Assembly: GCF_004804335.1 (NCBI RefSeq)
Contig: NZ_SRXY01000015.1
Location: 1 to 54,884, forward strand
Length of the DNA stretch: 54,884 bases
Reading direction: 5' to 3'
Origin: Pacificoceanicola onchidii
GTDB lineage: Bacteria; Pseudomonadota; Alphaproteobacteria; Rhodobacterales; Rhodobacteraceae
Positions within the stretch are counted from its first letter, which is position 1. Every line of letters begins with the position of its first letter. Under the pieces are notes generated by a model. It worked only from the letters and a program-made list of their open reading frames with translations. It searched no databases and had not been told where the DNA came from. The translations under genes and the position numbers were made by a program. Positions 8,904-17,495 of this stretch are shown in pieces.

Positions 8904-9911
8904 TCAGCCCGCAGAGCGGCGCGCCCTGACCCAGTTCAAAAACGCCTTGTTCCCATCACCGCCCGGCCCGCGGGCGGCGGCGCCTGCCCGCCATTCGGCT
9001 TCGAGCGCATAGACATCGGCCCCCGGCCACAGCGCCCGCGCCGCATCAAGGGTCTGCGGCATCAGCGCGTCTCTGGGGACCGGCTCCGTCACGGTCTCTC
9101 TACGGGAGAATTGGTAAATATCTCCCTCACCTTCAATCATCTCGTAATCGGGCAGGTGGTTCTCGGCGGCCATCCGCCGCATGGCCGCGCGGAACACGCG
9201 GATCGGCGCCGCACTCCCGGCTTTCTTGTGCAATGTGGCGAGGCTGATTTTCCACGCGGGCTGGCGGCCGCAATGTTTGCGCGCCAGCTCGTAGATGCGC
9301 CGCTCCAGAGGTTTCCGGAGCCGGAAATAATCACGGCTGAGCGTCAGCACGGAGCGCGCCTCGACCGCGCGGAACAGCCAGTCGCTGAGCGTGACCGAGA
9401 CCGAGACCATGCGACCGCCCCGGCTGCGGCGGCGGATCTCCCAGGCTTCGATCAGGCCAAAGCCGCTGGTGGTCTCCATGCCCCCGGTCTGGATGTTGGT
9501 GGTGATGCGCGTGCCCGCCAGCCGCTCGAAGGCTTCCTTGAGCCGCGTATAGCCATCCCCCGAGGTGTCGCGGTTGGTGGCCACCAGAAGATCATGCGCC
9601 CGCAGGGTCAGCGTCCGGCTGATCGCGCGCCCCGCATTGAGCGCCGCCACAAGCTGGCTGATGCAATAGATCAGGATATCCTTGTCATGGATCGTCGCGC
9701 GCCCTTTGACCGAAGGCGTCACCGAGACCTCCACCCCATTGTGCGTGTAATTCAGGATGCGCCGGTCCGGCCGGGTCGAAAGCGAAAAGATCGGGTGTTC
9801 CATGGTGCCCAGATCATCTTTCGGGCTGGCCCCGAAGAGATCACAGACGAAGAAATCCCCCGTCGGGTGGCGGTCGGGCATAAGCCCCCCTGCCCCTGTG
9901 GCTGTTGTCAT
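8904..9911 (-). CDS. repA: Plasmid replication initiator, RPA/RepA family
   Basis: 335 aa from the ATG at 9911 (GAAGG eleven bases upstream). An in-frame GTG at 10013 would place iteron-like DNA inside the gene, so I prefer the ATG. The segment from PDRHPTGDFFVCDLFG through MEHPIFSLSTRPD to the winged-helix region is typical of the RPA (PF10134) initiators of alphaproteobacterial plasmids, called RepA in roseobacters. It binds iterons in the origin and opens the duplex for the host replisome. Iterons lie directly upstream (10050-10115), with an imperfect copy at 9993 that may let RepA repress its own gene. Divergent parAB on the other side completes the module. Confidence 0.93.
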   Translation of the reverse strand: MTTATGAGGLMPDRHPTGDFFVCDLFGASPKDDLGTMEHPIFSLSTRPDRRILNYTHNGVEVSVTPSVKGRATIHDKDILIYCISQLVAALNAGRAISRTLTLRAHDLLVATNRDTSGDGYTRLKEAFERLAGTRITTNIQTGGMETTSGFGLIEAWEIRRRSRGGRMVSVSVTLSDWLFRAVEARSVLTLSRDYFRLRKPLERRIYELARKHCGRQPAWKISLATLHKKAGSAAPIRVFRAAMRRMAAENHLPDYEMIEGEGDIYQFSRRETVTEPVPRDALMPQTLDAARALWPGADVYALEAEWRAGAAARGPGGDGNKAFLNWVRARRSAG

Positions 9912-9992
9912 CACTGCCTGCCTTCGGGCATGTCCCTGCCCTTGCTGTCCGCTCGATACGCCGTCTGATGCGGCTTTTGTCTGCCCCGATTC

Positions 9993-10200
9993 CTTTCGGG
10001 GTTTCAGTGACACTCACCCTAGAGTTATCCACAGGATGCGTCCAGCGCGGCTTCGGGGGATTGGAGTCATCCCTTCGGGGCTTCAGAGTCATCTTATCGG
10101 GGGTTCAGAGTCGCCCTCCTCTTTCAAAGCGCAAATTCTCTAAAGGTTTTCAGAGATTTGCACCAAACCGATGACTCCTGTAACTCTTAATTAACAAAAA
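9993..10200. other. Origin of replication (oriV) with iterons
   Basis: Three directly repeated 22-bp iterons start at 10050, 10072 and 10094. They share TCGGGG, then a TTCAGAGTC-like end (GGAGTC, AGAGTC, AGAGTC). A weaker copy, TTTCGGGGTTTCAGTGAC, begins at 9994. A half-iteron in the opposite direction, GATGACTCC, is at 10170-10178. Downstream (10116-10200) the DNA is AT-rich with CTTAATTAACAAAAAATAAC, a good melting region. Each strong iteron contains GAGTC, a GANTC site. It lies in the repA-parA gap, the usual place. Confidence 0.88.
10025..10033 (+). promoter_or_regulatory. DnaA box
   Basis: TTATCCACA matches the consensus TTATNCACA exactly and lies 17 bp before the first strong iteron, so host DnaA probably helps RepA at this origin. 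Confidence 0.85.
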
Positions 10201-10310
10201 ATAACTGATCTTCGCCCCGTTTTGTGTCATGCTGCGCCTGGAAATTCGGGGCCTGCGCTGCATCGAAGCCTTTGAATTGCAGAGAAAATCACCTCGGTGT
10301 TGAGCTTTCT

Positions 10311-10339
10311 CTTCCATGTTCGCCGTTTTTCGCTACACT
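10311..10339 (+). promoter_or_regulatory. Possible parAB promoter
   Basis: TACACT at 10334-10339 resembles a -10 element about 70 bp before parA, but the -35 region (CTTCCA, 17-bp spacing) is poor. A weak call. The remainder of 10201-10409 shows no gene. Confidence 0.25.
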
Positions 10340-10409
10340 GACCAAAAGAGCGCACATCACAGCGTTTTCCCAAGCGCTCAAAGAGGCGCAGGCGGTTTGA
10401 GGACATCTT

Positions 10410-11804
10410 ATGCGAGCGGACACCAAGGGCGATCTGCCCCCCTATTTCAACATCAATCCCGATGAGGCGCTGGCCGCCCTGGGCAACCCGGCCACCACGC
10501 GCGGCTTTCAATCGGTCGCGCAGGCCTGCGAAGCCGGACGCAGCGATCTGGCGAACCGGGGTCTTGAGGACAGCGGCGCGCGTCAGCTCCGCCGCTTCTC
10601 CACATGGGAGATCTGCCGCTACCTGATCCCCGTCGCCCAAGGGCATTTCCGCCGGGTGCTCAAACAGAACCCCGAGCTGCCGCAGGGCGTCTCGGAAACC
10701 ACCGGCGGCGCGAAATGGTTCACCTTCGACGAGGTGCTCCGCCTCAAGGCCCATTTCGGGACCGAGGGCTCCAAATCCAAGGAGTACCTCCCCTACCGCC
10801 CCGAAGGCCTGCCCGCCAAGATGGTCGCCGTCGCCAACTTCAAAGGCGGCGTGGGCAAGACCTCCACCGCCGCCCATCTCGCCATGTCCGCCGCTCTGGA
10901 CGGGTACAAAACCCTCGTGGTCGATCTGGATTCCCAAGGCTCCATGACCTCCATCTTCGGCGGCAAGGTCGAGGACGAATGGCAAACCGTCTTCCCTCTC
11001 TTCGCCCGCCACTACGCCTCGCACCTGCGTGAGGCCAACCAGCGCCGCGCCGATCTCGGCGAGGCCCCCGTCCCGCTCGATGAAACCCTCACCGAGGCCC
11101 TCTCCGTCAACGCCACCGATCTCGTCCAGAAAACCCACTGGCCCAACATCGACCTGATCGGCGCTCAGCTCAATCTCTACTGGGCCGAATTTCAGGTCCC
11201 CGTCTGGCGCATGCAGGCGCGCGGCTGGAAGCTCTGGGAGGCGCTCACCGACAGCTTCGAACGCGATGGCCTCCTGGACCAATACGATGTCATCTTCATC
11301 GACACCCCCCCTGCCCTCGGCTACCTCACCATCAACGGGCTGGCCGCCGCCGATATCCTGCTGGTCCCGCTCGGCGCTTCTTTCCTCGAATTTGACTCCA
11401 CCGGCCGCTTCTTCGACATGCTGCACGCCACCTTCGGCTCCATCGAAGAAGCCGAAAACCTCGCCGCCCGCGCTCTGGGGCGCAGTGAACTCAATTTCGA
11501 ATGGGACGCGGTTCGGGCCGTGATCACCCGCTACGACGGCGCACAACAGGCCGAGCTGTCTGCCCTCATGCAAAGCTACCTCGGCCCCACCCTCTCCCCG
11601 CATAAGCAGGACTTCACCGCCCTCATCGGCCAGGCCGGCGAGCAGGTGCGTGGCATCTACGAGGCCGACTACCGCGATTTCAACCGCGAAACCTATGTGC
11701 GCGGGCGCGAAACATTCGACGCCACCTATGCCGCCTTCAAACAGCTCCTCGTGGGCAGCTGGCGGCGCGACGAACTGGCCGCAACCACCGCCGCCGCAGA
11801 GTAG
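10410..11804 (+). CDS. parA: Plasmid partition ATPase ParA
   Basis: 464 aa. After an N-terminal DNA-binding region (about 1-130, with FSTWEICRYL and WFTFDEVLRLK helices) comes the deviant Walker A KGGVGKTS (145-152) and the Walker A' region LVVDLDSQGSMTS. IFIDTPPALGYLT is Walker B. The long N-terminus makes it a type Ia ParA that can also repress its own operon. GAGGAC lies eight bases before the ATG. With ParB and a parS site it moves plasmid copies to daughter cells. The parB ribosome site overlaps its stop codon, so the two are translationally linked. Confidence 0.95.
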   Translation: MRADTKGDLPPYFNINPDEALAALGNPATTRGFQSVAQACEAGRSDLANRGLEDSGARQLRRFSTWEICRYLIPVAQGHFRRVLKQNPELPQGVSETTGGAKWFTFDEVLRLKAHFGTEGSKSKEYLPYRPEGLPAKMVAVANFKGGVGKTSTAAHLAMSAALDGYKTLVVDLDSQGSMTSIFGGKVEDEWQTVFPLFARHYASHLREANQRRADLGEAPVPLDETLTEALSVNATDLVQKTHWPNIDLIGAQLNLYWAEFQVPVWRMQARGWKLWEALTDSFERDGLLDQYDVIFIDTPPALGYLTINGLAAADILLVPLGASFLEFDSTGRFFDMLHATFGSIEEAENLAARALGRSELNFEWDAVRAVITRYDGAQQAELSALMQSYLGPTLSPHKQDFTALIGQAGEQVRGIYEADYRDFNRETYVRGRETFDATYAAFKQLLVGSWRRDELAATTAAAE

Positions 11805-11814
11805 GAGGCCCGCC

Positions 11815-12834
11815 ATGGCCCGCAAACGCCTGACCCCCGCCAACCCGCTCTTCCTCGACACGAGCGATGGCGGCAAAACAGAGCCTAACACGCCGCAAAA
11901 CCGCCCTCCCATCGCCAATGTCGCCGCCGAAAGCGCCTCCACCGCCGCCATAGAGGCCATGGCCAGCGAACTGGCCGAGGCGCGGGAAAGCGGCCGCATG
12001 ATCCTGCGCATCCCGGTTGATCAGATCGACATGGGCCACCTCGTGCGCGACCGCACCGCCGTGAACGAAGAAGACATGGAGGCGCTCACCACCTCCCTGC
12101 AAAAACGCGGCCAGCAAACCCCGATCGAGGTCACGCCCTTGGGTGATGGCCGCTATGGGCTGATCTCCGGCTGGCGGCGCTGCAAGGCCATTGCCCGCCT
12201 GCGCGATTGGGAGGTGGGCGATGGCATGGTGCTGGCCCTCGAACGCCGCCCCGAAGGCGCGGCAGAGGCCTATCAGGCCATGGTCGAAGAGAACGAAATC
12301 CGCGCGGACCTGAGCTATTTTGAGCGCGCCCGCATTGTGGCCGTTGCGGTGAATCAAGGCGTGTTCGAGACGAAACGCGCGGCTCTACAGGGTCTTTTTG
12401 GCACCGCCTCCCGCCCCAAGCGCTCCAAGATTGGCAGCTTCATCACCGTGGTCGAGCATCTAGACGGCCACCTGAAATTTCCCGAAGCCATCGGCGAGCG
12501 CCTCGGCCTGCGCCTCTCGCGCCAGCTTGAGAGCTACGAAGACAAGGCCCAGCACCTGCGCGGCGATCTGGTCATGGAGCGGTTTGAAACGTCGGAGGAC
12601 GAACTCGCCTTCCTCACCGCCTGGGTGTCTGGGTGCGAGGCCGAGGAAGCGGGGGAACAGTCTCTAACCCGCCCTAAAAAGCCCAAACCCCCTCCCCCCT
12701 TGGAGACCCGCCCCCGCCCCGACATGCGCCTGCGCTACCACGCAAAGGACAATCGTTTGGAGATCAGCGGCGCAGGCCTGACAGACGCGTTGCGCGAGGA
12801 ACTGGCGGCGTGGCTGGCTTCGCGGGAAAGCTAA
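11815..12834 (+). CDS. parB: Plasmid partition DNA-binding protein ParB
   Basis: 339 aa from the ATG at 11815; TAGGAGG (11802-11808) gives the ribosome site and overlaps the parA stop. The N-terminal ParB/Sulfiredoxin domain (about 60-170) has IPVDQIDMGHLVRDR and GLISGWRRCKA, the latter the C-motif region of ParB CTPases; VEENEIRADLSYFERARI is the following conserved helix. A helix-turn-helix region and a C-terminal dimer domain follow. It should bind parS; candidates are the palindromes at 13739 and 14869. The segment GEQSLTRPKKPKPPPP is a proline-rich linker whose DNA carries one copy of the AACAGTCTCT motif. Confidence 0.95.
   Translation: MARKRLTPANPLFLDTSDGGKTEPNTPQNRPPIANVAAESASTAAIEAMASELAEARESGRMILRIPVDQIDMGHLVRDRTAVNEEDMEALTTSLQKRGQQTPIEVTPLGDGRYGLISGWRRCKAIARLRDWEVGDGMVLALERRPEGAAEAYQAMVEENEIRADLSYFERARIVAVAVNQGVFETKRAALQGLFGTASRPKRSKIGSFITVVEHLDGHLKFPEAIGERLGLRLSRQLESYEDKAQHLRGDLVMERFETSEDELAFLTAWVSGCEAEEAGEQSLTRPKKPKPPPPLETRPRPDMRLRYHAKDNRLEISGAGLTDALREELAAWLASRES
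12656..12665 (+). repeat. AACAGTCTCT motif, copy 2 (within parB)
   Basis: Followed by AACCCGCCC. One of four copies on the plasmid (also 3100, 13796, 29195). Same reading frame (QSLTRP) as the copy at 3100, but different from the one at 29195. Confidence 0.6.
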
Positions 12835-12840
12835 ACCACC

Positions 12841-12925
12841 TCACCACAGGCGCGGAATCAAGGCCGCAGGCCGCCGCGCCCATCGCCGCGCCGGGGGGCG
12901 GCCCGTCGATTGGCGCGGCTTGAGC
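12841..12925 (+). repeat. Covarying palindromic intergenic repeat, copy B (short)
   Basis: Starts with the family's CGCGGAATCAAG and a GGCC-GCA-GGCC hairpin (matching copy C, compensated against copy A). It then passes from the left arm CCGCGCCCATCG nearly straight to the right arm GGCCCGTCGATTGGCGCGG. The ~100-bp centre of copies A, C and D is missing. It lies between the convergent parB and the unknown gene at 12964, where it may act as a terminator. Confidence 0.75.
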
Positions 12926-12963
12926 AGAGTGGTTGGGGTGATCGGCCACGCGGTCTGCAAAAT

Positions 12964-13695
12964 TCAACTTCCGCCGCTACCATCGACAGTCACTGAGATT
13001 GGTGGATATGGGAAAGTGATGCCGGGAGTCGGCAGTTTCGAAAGCGCATCGACCACCTGATCAATCACGAACAAGTCGGAGCCGGTTGCGAAAAGCTTTG
13101 GCGGTCTTTCGGCCTTAAACTCCATGTGCTGTGGAACAAGTTTCGTGAGATTTTGCCAAGCGTTGTTGAACGCGTCCCTGTCCGCAAACGAGAGGTCTTC
13201 TTCTAAGGCCTTGGGGATTTGACCTGTCGTCTCCATGCCCCTTAAAACGCGTGTTCCGTGCGCATGATACTCGGAAGCTTCAAACCGAGAAAATCGGTTC
13301 ATTGGCGAAAAGTGAGAGGCACCCAAGACGTTCGGAAAGCAGAGGCTGGCGAAGCGATAAGGCCGTCGCTGGTTTCCAAAAGAGATTTCTCCATCTTTGA
13401 CGCCTTCGATGGTTCCGTTCCAATCTCCGATGCTTTCGTGGAGTTCCTCGGAAAGCAGTACGAGGTTGCACGGGTTCTCATAGTATAGAGCAAACGGTTG
13501 GACCGCATTGCGTACCACCATTTGTGTCCCATTTTTTAAATGGTCATGCCAATTGGAGTTGTGCGGTGGTGTTGCCACATAGCCGTCCCAGAACTTGGGG
13601 TCAAAACTTGGTATTGATCTGGGCCAGTCGAGTGTCACGCCTGTTCGCCCCAGAACGGAGTCGGCCTTATGCGCTTGAAAGTACCTTGCTTGCAT
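12964..13695 (-). CDS. Unknown protein of lower GC, beside the partition genes
   Basis: 243 aa; GGAG sits six bases before the ATG (13695). I recognise no domain. No signal peptide or membrane helix is seen. It is rich in aromatic, His and Asn residues (PPHNSNWHDH, FALYYENP), and the C-terminus ends in Gly/Ser. Its codons are clearly less GC-biased than those of all neighbours (many A/T third positions), suggesting recent acquisition. It lies between repeat copy B and the candidate parS at 13739. It could be an accessory or defence gene, but the sequence gives no evidence for a function. Confidence 0.6.
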   Translation of the reverse strand: MQARYFQAHKADSVLGRTGVTLDWPRSIPSFDPKFWDGYVATPPHNSNWHDHLKNGTQMVVRNAVQPFALYYENPCNLVLLSEELHESIGDWNGTIEGVKDGEISFGNQRRPYRFASLCFPNVLGASHFSPMNRFSRFEASEYHAHGTRVLRGMETTGQIPKALEEDLSFADRDAFNNAWQNLTKLVPQHMEFKAERPPKLFATGSDLFVIDQVVDALSKLPTPGITFPYPPISVTVDGSGGS

Positions 13696-13738
13696 ATCAC
13701 GCTCCGGCGCAGAACTCTCTCCCCTTGCCTCCCCAAAC

Positions 13739-13754
13739 GTTTCGCGCGCGAAAC
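13739..13754. promoter_or_regulatory. Candidate parS, copy 1
   Basis: Perfect 16-bp palindrome GTTTCGCGCGCGAAAC. It keeps the GTTTC…GAAAC halves of the bacterial chromosomal parS (GTTTCACGTGAAAC) with a centre two bases longer. It sits inside a wider dyad, CCTCCCCAAA (13728-13737) and TTTGGGGAGG (13767-13776), 0.9 kb downstream of parB. Confidence 0.55.
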
Positions 13755-13795
13755 ACTTTCTTAACCTTTGGGGAGGGAGGCGGATCAGAGCTTAA

Positions 13796-13805
13796 AACAG
13801 TCTCT
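13796..13805 (+). repeat. AACAGTCTCT motif, copy 3 (intergenic)
   Basis: Followed by ATTCCGCCCC. The only intergenic copy of the four; it lies just downstream of the rmlA stop on the other strand. Confidence 0.6.
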
Positions 13806-13821
13806 ATTCCGCCCCAAACCC

Positions 13822-14691
13822 TTACTTCAGCAGGCCCAGAAGGTACTGCCCGTAAGCGGTCTTTTTGAACTTTTCCCCATGGCCCCGCAGGGTCTCGGCG
13901 TCGATGAAGCCTTGCGCATAAGCGATCTCTTCCGGGCAGCCGACCTGAAGCCCCTGACGGGTCACCAGTGTCCGCACAAAATTGCCCGCATCCAGGAGGC
14001 TGGCATGGGTGCCCGTGTCGAGCCAGGCATAGCCGCGGCCAAGCTGTTGCACGCTGAGCATCCCGTCGTGCAGGTAGGTCTCCAGAAGCGATGTGATCTC
14101 AAGCTCGCCCCGCTCTGACGGCTGCACTTTATGGGCGCGTTCCGGGGCGGTGCCGTCAAGGAAATAGAGCCCGGTGACGGCGTAGGAGGAGGGCGGGACT
14201 TCGGGTTTTTCGACGATGGCTTTGACGGTGCCATCCTGATCGAAATCCACCACGCCATAGCGTTCCGGATCGGTCACACGGTAGCCGAACACAGACCCAC
14301 CGGGCGTGTCATTGGCCGCATCCAGCAGTTCCGGAAGGCCATGGCCAAAGAAGATGTTATCCCCCAGAACCATCGCAGACGGCGCGCCATCGAGGAAGTC
14401 TTCGGCCAGAATATAAGCCTGCGCCAGACCGTCGGGGGAAGGTTGTTCGATGTAGGTGAATTCCAGCCCCCATTGCGAACCATCGCCAAGGGTGCGTTTG
14501 AACTGCTCCTGATCCTGCGGGGTGGTGATGATCGCAATCTCGCGGATGCCGGAGAGCATCAACACGCTCAGCGGATAGTAGATCATCGGCTTGTCATAGA
14601 TCGGCATCAGCTGCTTGGAGACGCCGGTGGTGATGGGGTGAAGGCGGGTGCCGGAGCCCCCTGCGAGGACAATGCCTTTGCGTTGTGTCAT
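13822..14691 (-). CDS. rmlA: Glucose-1-phosphate thymidylyltransferase
   Basis: 289 aa, the usual length. It makes dTDP-glucose from dTTP and glucose-1-phosphate, the first step to dTDP-L-rhamnose. GIVLAGGSGTRLHP is the nucleotide-binding signature; KQLMPIYDKPMIYYP and VLGDNIFFG are the family's conserved active-site segments. Last gene of the leftward rmlC-B-D-A set; its ATG overlaps the rmlD stop by 4 bp (ATGA), so translation is coupled. Confidence 0.97.
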   Translation of the reverse strand: MTQRKGIVLAGGSGTRLHPITTGVSKQLMPIYDKPMIYYPLSVLMLSGIREIAIITTPQDQEQFKRTLGDGSQWGLEFTYIEQPSPDGLAQAYILAEDFLDGAPSAMVLGDNIFFGHGLPELLDAANDTPGGSVFGYRVTDPERYGVVDFDQDGTVKAIVEKPEVPPSSYAVTGLYFLDGTAPERAHKVQPSERGELEITSLLETYLHDGMLSVQQLGRGYAWLDTGTHASLLDAGNFVRTLVTRQGLQVGCPEEIAYAQGFIDAETLRGHGEKFKKTAYGQYLLGLLK

Positions 14692-15530
14692 GATACCAAT
14701 TCAGTCACAGTTTCGGCCAATGCGGCCTTCCAATCGGGGGGTGAAATGCCGAAATCCGCGGTCAGGGACTCGCAGTTCAGGCGGGAGTTCAGAGGGCGGG
14801 CTGCAGGGGTGGGATAGTCGCTTGAGGGGATGCCCGTCACAGCCACTTCTTTGCCTGCGAGGGCAAATGTTTCGCGCGCGAAACAGGCCCAGCTTGCGGG
14901 GGGCTGTCCGCCGTAGTGGTAAACACCACCGCCCTGCCCGCTCATCATTTTTTCAGCAATTGTCAGGCAGGCCTCGGCGATGCCCGACGCGGGGGTTGGG
15001 CCGCCGATCTGGTCATCAACCACGTTCAAAGCGTCGCGGGTTTCCGCAAGGCGCAGCATGGTTTTGACGAAGTTATTGCCATGGGCGGAAAAAACCCACG
15101 ACGTGCGCAGGATCGTGGCCTGTGCAGCGGTGCCGAGAATGCCCTGCTCGCCGGCCAGTTTGCTGCGGCCGTAAGCGCCCAGAGGCGCAACCGGATCGGA
15201 GGGCTGCCACGGGGTCTCACCGGAGCCGTCAAAGACGTAATCGGTGGAGATATGGATGAAAGGGATGCCCAAACCCGCGCAGGCCCGCGCCATGGCCGTG
15301 GGCGCATCCCCGTTGATCACGGTGGCCAGCGCCTCTTCCTCTTCGGCCTTGTCGACGGCGGTATAGGCGGCGGCGTTGATCACGGCTTTGGGTTGATGCT
15401 GACGGATCGCTTCGGCGCAGGCGGCGGGGTTGCTCAGGTCGGCCTGATCGCGCCCGAGGAAGACAGCCTCAGGCGCGCGGCGCGCCAGTTCGGAGGCCAC
15501 CTGCCCGGTTTTGCCGAAGACAAGGATCAT
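14688..15530 (-). CDS. rmlD: dTDP-4-dehydrorhamnose reductase
   Basis: 280 aa. It reduces dTDP-4-keto-L-rhamnose to dTDP-L-rhamnose with NAD(P)H, the last step. [10 protein letters not shown] is the dinucleotide-binding loop; [16 protein letters not shown] and the STDYVFDG segment are conserved; YGRSK holds the catalytic Tyr and Lys. It overlaps rmlB by 4 bp upstream and rmlA by 4 bp downstream. The coding DNA contains one perfect copy of the candidate parS palindrome (14869-14884). Confidence 0.97.
   Translation of the reverse strand: MILVFGKTGQVASELARRAPEAVFLGRDQADLSNPAACAEAIRQHQPKAVINAAAYTAVDKAEEEEALATVINGDAPTAMARACAGLGIPFIHISTDYVFDGSGETPWQPSDPVAPLGAYGRSKLAGEQGILGTAAQATILRTSWVFSAHGNNFVKTMLRLAETRDALNVVDDQIGGPTPASGIAEACLTIAEKMMSGQGGGVYHYGGQPPASWACFARETFALAGKEVAVTGIPSSDYPTPAARPLNSRLNCESLTADFGISPPDWKAALAETVTELVS
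14869..14884. promoter_or_regulatory. Candidate parS, copy 2 (within rmlD)
   Basis: The same 16-bp palindrome as at 13739, 1,130 bp away, embedded in coding DNA. ParB proteins accept parS within genes. I found no third perfect copy. Confidence 0.5.
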
Positions 15531-16579
15531 GCCTTGACCCCGAGCCGCTCACCCACGCCGTGGCGGGCTTGCAGCGCTTTCCACCAGTCTTCGTTATTGA
15601 GATACCACTGCACCGTGCGGCGCAGCCCCTCTTCGACGGTCACAGAGGGGCGCCAGCCCAGTTCGCTGCGAATGCGGGACGGGTCAATCGCATAGCGCGC
15701 GTCATGGCCGGGGCGATCGGTGACAAAGGTGATCTGCTCGGCGTAAGCCTTGCCATCGGCGCGCGGGCTGAGCTCATCAAGCAATTCACACAGGGTCTGA
15801 ACCAGCTCCAGATTGCTGCGCTCGTTCTCGCCGCCGATGTTGTAGGAGCGGCCCAGCTGACCACGGGCGACCACGGTCAGCAAAGCGTCGGCGTGGTCCT
15901 CGACATAGAGCCAATCCCGCACGTTGGAGCCATCGCCGTAGATCGGCAGCGGCTTGCCCGCGAGCGCGTTGAGGATGACCACGGGGATAAGCTTTTCCGG
16001 GAAGTGGAAAGGGCCGTAGTTGTTCGAGCAGTTGGTCAGCACCACCGGCAGCCCGTAGGTCTCGGCCCATGCGCGGACCAGATGGTCCGAGGAGGCTTTG
16101 GAGGCGGAATAGGGGCTGCGCGGATCGTAGGGCGTGTCTTCGGTGAACATCACGGAAGGATCAGCGGGCAGGGAGCCGAAGACCTCATCGGTGGAGATGT
16201 GGTGAAAGCGGAAATCCTCGGGCTTGCCTGCATTGGTCCAATAGGTGCGGGCGGCCTCGAGCATGTTGTAGGTGCCGGTGATGTTGGTCTCGATGAAATC
16301 GCCGGGGCCGTCGATGGAGCGGTCCACGTGGCTTTCGGCGGCAAGGTGCATCACCGCATCGGGCTTGTGCTCGGCAAAGACCGCATCGAGCGCGGCGCGG
16401 TCGCGGATGTCGGCCTGCACAAAGACATAGCCGGGCAGATCGGCGACACTCGCCACGTTTTCAAGGCAGGCGGCGTAGGTCAGCGCGTCGAGGTTCACCA
16501 CCTCATGGCCGCGCGCCATGGCCAGACGCACAACCGCCGAGCCGATAAAGCCGGCACCGCCGGTCACAAGAAGTTTCAT
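15527..16579 (-). CDS. rmlB: dTDP-glucose 4,6-dehydratase
   Basis: 350 aa from the ATG at 16579 (AAGGA seven bases before it); the upstream ATG at 16597 is less likely. [14 protein letters not shown] is the NAD+ loop, [12 protein letters not shown] and STDEVFGSL the conserved dehydratase segments, and YSASK carries the catalytic Tyr/Lys. It converts dTDP-glucose to dTDP-4-keto-6-deoxyglucose, shared by rhamnose and many amino-deoxy sugars. The DegT aminotransferase at 35035 could draw on this intermediate. Separated from rmlC by 273 bp of palindromic DNA. Confidence 0.97.
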   Translation of the reverse strand: MKLLVTGGAGFIGSAVVRLAMARGHEVVNLDALTYAACLENVASVADLPGYVFVQADIRDRAALDAVFAEHKPDAVMHLAAESHVDRSIDGPGDFIETNITGTYNMLEAARTYWTNAGKPEDFRFHHISTDEVFGSLPADPSVMFTEDTPYDPRSPYSASKASSDHLVRAWAETYGLPVVLTNCSNNYGPFHFPEKLIPVVILNALAGKPLPIYGDGSNVRDWLYVEDHADALLTVVARGQLGRSYNIGGENERSNLELVQTLCELLDELSPRADGKAYAEQITFVTDRPGHDARYAIDPSRIRSELGWRPSVTVEEGLRRTVQWYLNNEDWWKALQARHGVGERLGVKA

Positions 16580-16639
16580 GTGTTTATCCTTGGTCATCCG
16601 GAAACGGAATTAGCAGTGTTGAAGGGGAGCGCTGACAGA

Positions 16640-16812
16640 GGTTCGCGCCCGGCCTCGAGGGCGGGCCATGCAGCTTGCGCCGACATCTCTTCAAAGCATC
16701 CACGTCGCAACCCGTAGCAGCGTTCCGCCACTTCGCGCCCGCCGTCGAACCAAAGGTTCGCCTCCGGCGAAACGGGGGCGAGGCCGGGCGCGAACCGGAT
16801 CGCAAGCGATCC
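16640..16812. repeat. Palindrome-rich intergenic element between rmlC and rmlB
   Basis: A perfect 18-bp inverted repeat, GGTTCGCGCCCGGCCTCG at 16640-16657 against its complement at 16779-16796, encloses about 120 bp. Inside is CGAACC-AAA-GGTTCG (16746-16760). Immediately after comes GGATCGC-AA-GCGATCC (16797-16812). No ORF. It splits the rml genes and may terminate, process or stabilise the transcript; it is not one of the A-D repeats. Confidence 0.75.
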
Positions 16813-16852
16813 GGGGGCCTTGTTTCGAGGTAGGGGCTTTGGTTCCATCATG

Positions 16853-17401
16853 CTAGATCTCAAAGGGGCTGTCGAAATCCGCGAGGGAGACGGCCTTTTC
16901 GTCTTTCTCCGACAGGGTGGGCGTGCCGGTCAGCGGCCAGTCGATGCCGCAGCTGTCCCAGTGGACGGAGCCGTCCGCCTCGGGCGCGTAGCCGTGGGAG
17001 CATTTGTAGATGATTTCCGTCATCGGCTCGAGCGTGACAAAGCCATGCAGGAACCCTTCGGGAATCAGGAGTTGGCGGCCATTGTCAAAGCTCAGTTCCG
17101 CACCCACCCATTGGCCGTAGGTCGGGCTGCCGCGCCGGACGTCCACGGCCACGTCAAACAGGCGCCCGCGTCCGCAGCGAACAAGTTTCGCCTGGGCGTG
17201 TGGCGGCGCCTGGAAGTGCAGGCCCCGCAGGGTGCCGACCTGTTCGGACATCGAATGGTTATCTTGCACAAAATCAATGTCATAGCCTGCTGCGCGCATG
17301 CGGTCCGCGTTCCAGCTTTCGCAGAAGAAGCCACGATTGTCGCCGAAGCGTTTGGGGGTCAGGAAGACCAGGCCATCAATTGCCGTGGTTTCGATTTCCA
17401 T
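16853..17401 (-). CDS. rmlC: dTDP-4-dehydrorhamnose 3,5-epimerase
   Basis: 182 aa, a cupin enzyme of normal length. It epimerises C3 and C5 of the 4-keto sugar. FGDNRGFFCESWN, FVQDNHSMSEQVGTLRGLHF (with the catalytic His region) and GFLHGFVTLE are the family's conserved blocks. It is first of the leftward rml set and divergent from the GT2 gene at 17496, with under 100 bp between them for both promoters. Confidence 0.97.
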   Translation of the reverse strand: MEIETTAIDGLVFLTPKRFGDNRGFFCESWNADRMRAAGYDIDFVQDNHSMSEQVGTLRGLHFQAPPHAQAKLVRCGRGRLFDVAVDVRRGSPTYGQWVGAELSFDNGRQLLIPEGFLHGFVTLEPMTEIIYKCSHGYAPEADGSVHWDSCGIDWPLTGTPTLSEKDEKAVSLADFDSPFEI

Positions 17402-17495
17402 GGGGTCCGCAATCCTTTTTTCGGGTCAATCCGGGGGGCCTGAGGCGCGGCGCCAACCTGAGGGTTTCGCCGCCATTTGACAAGGGAGGTGTTTC

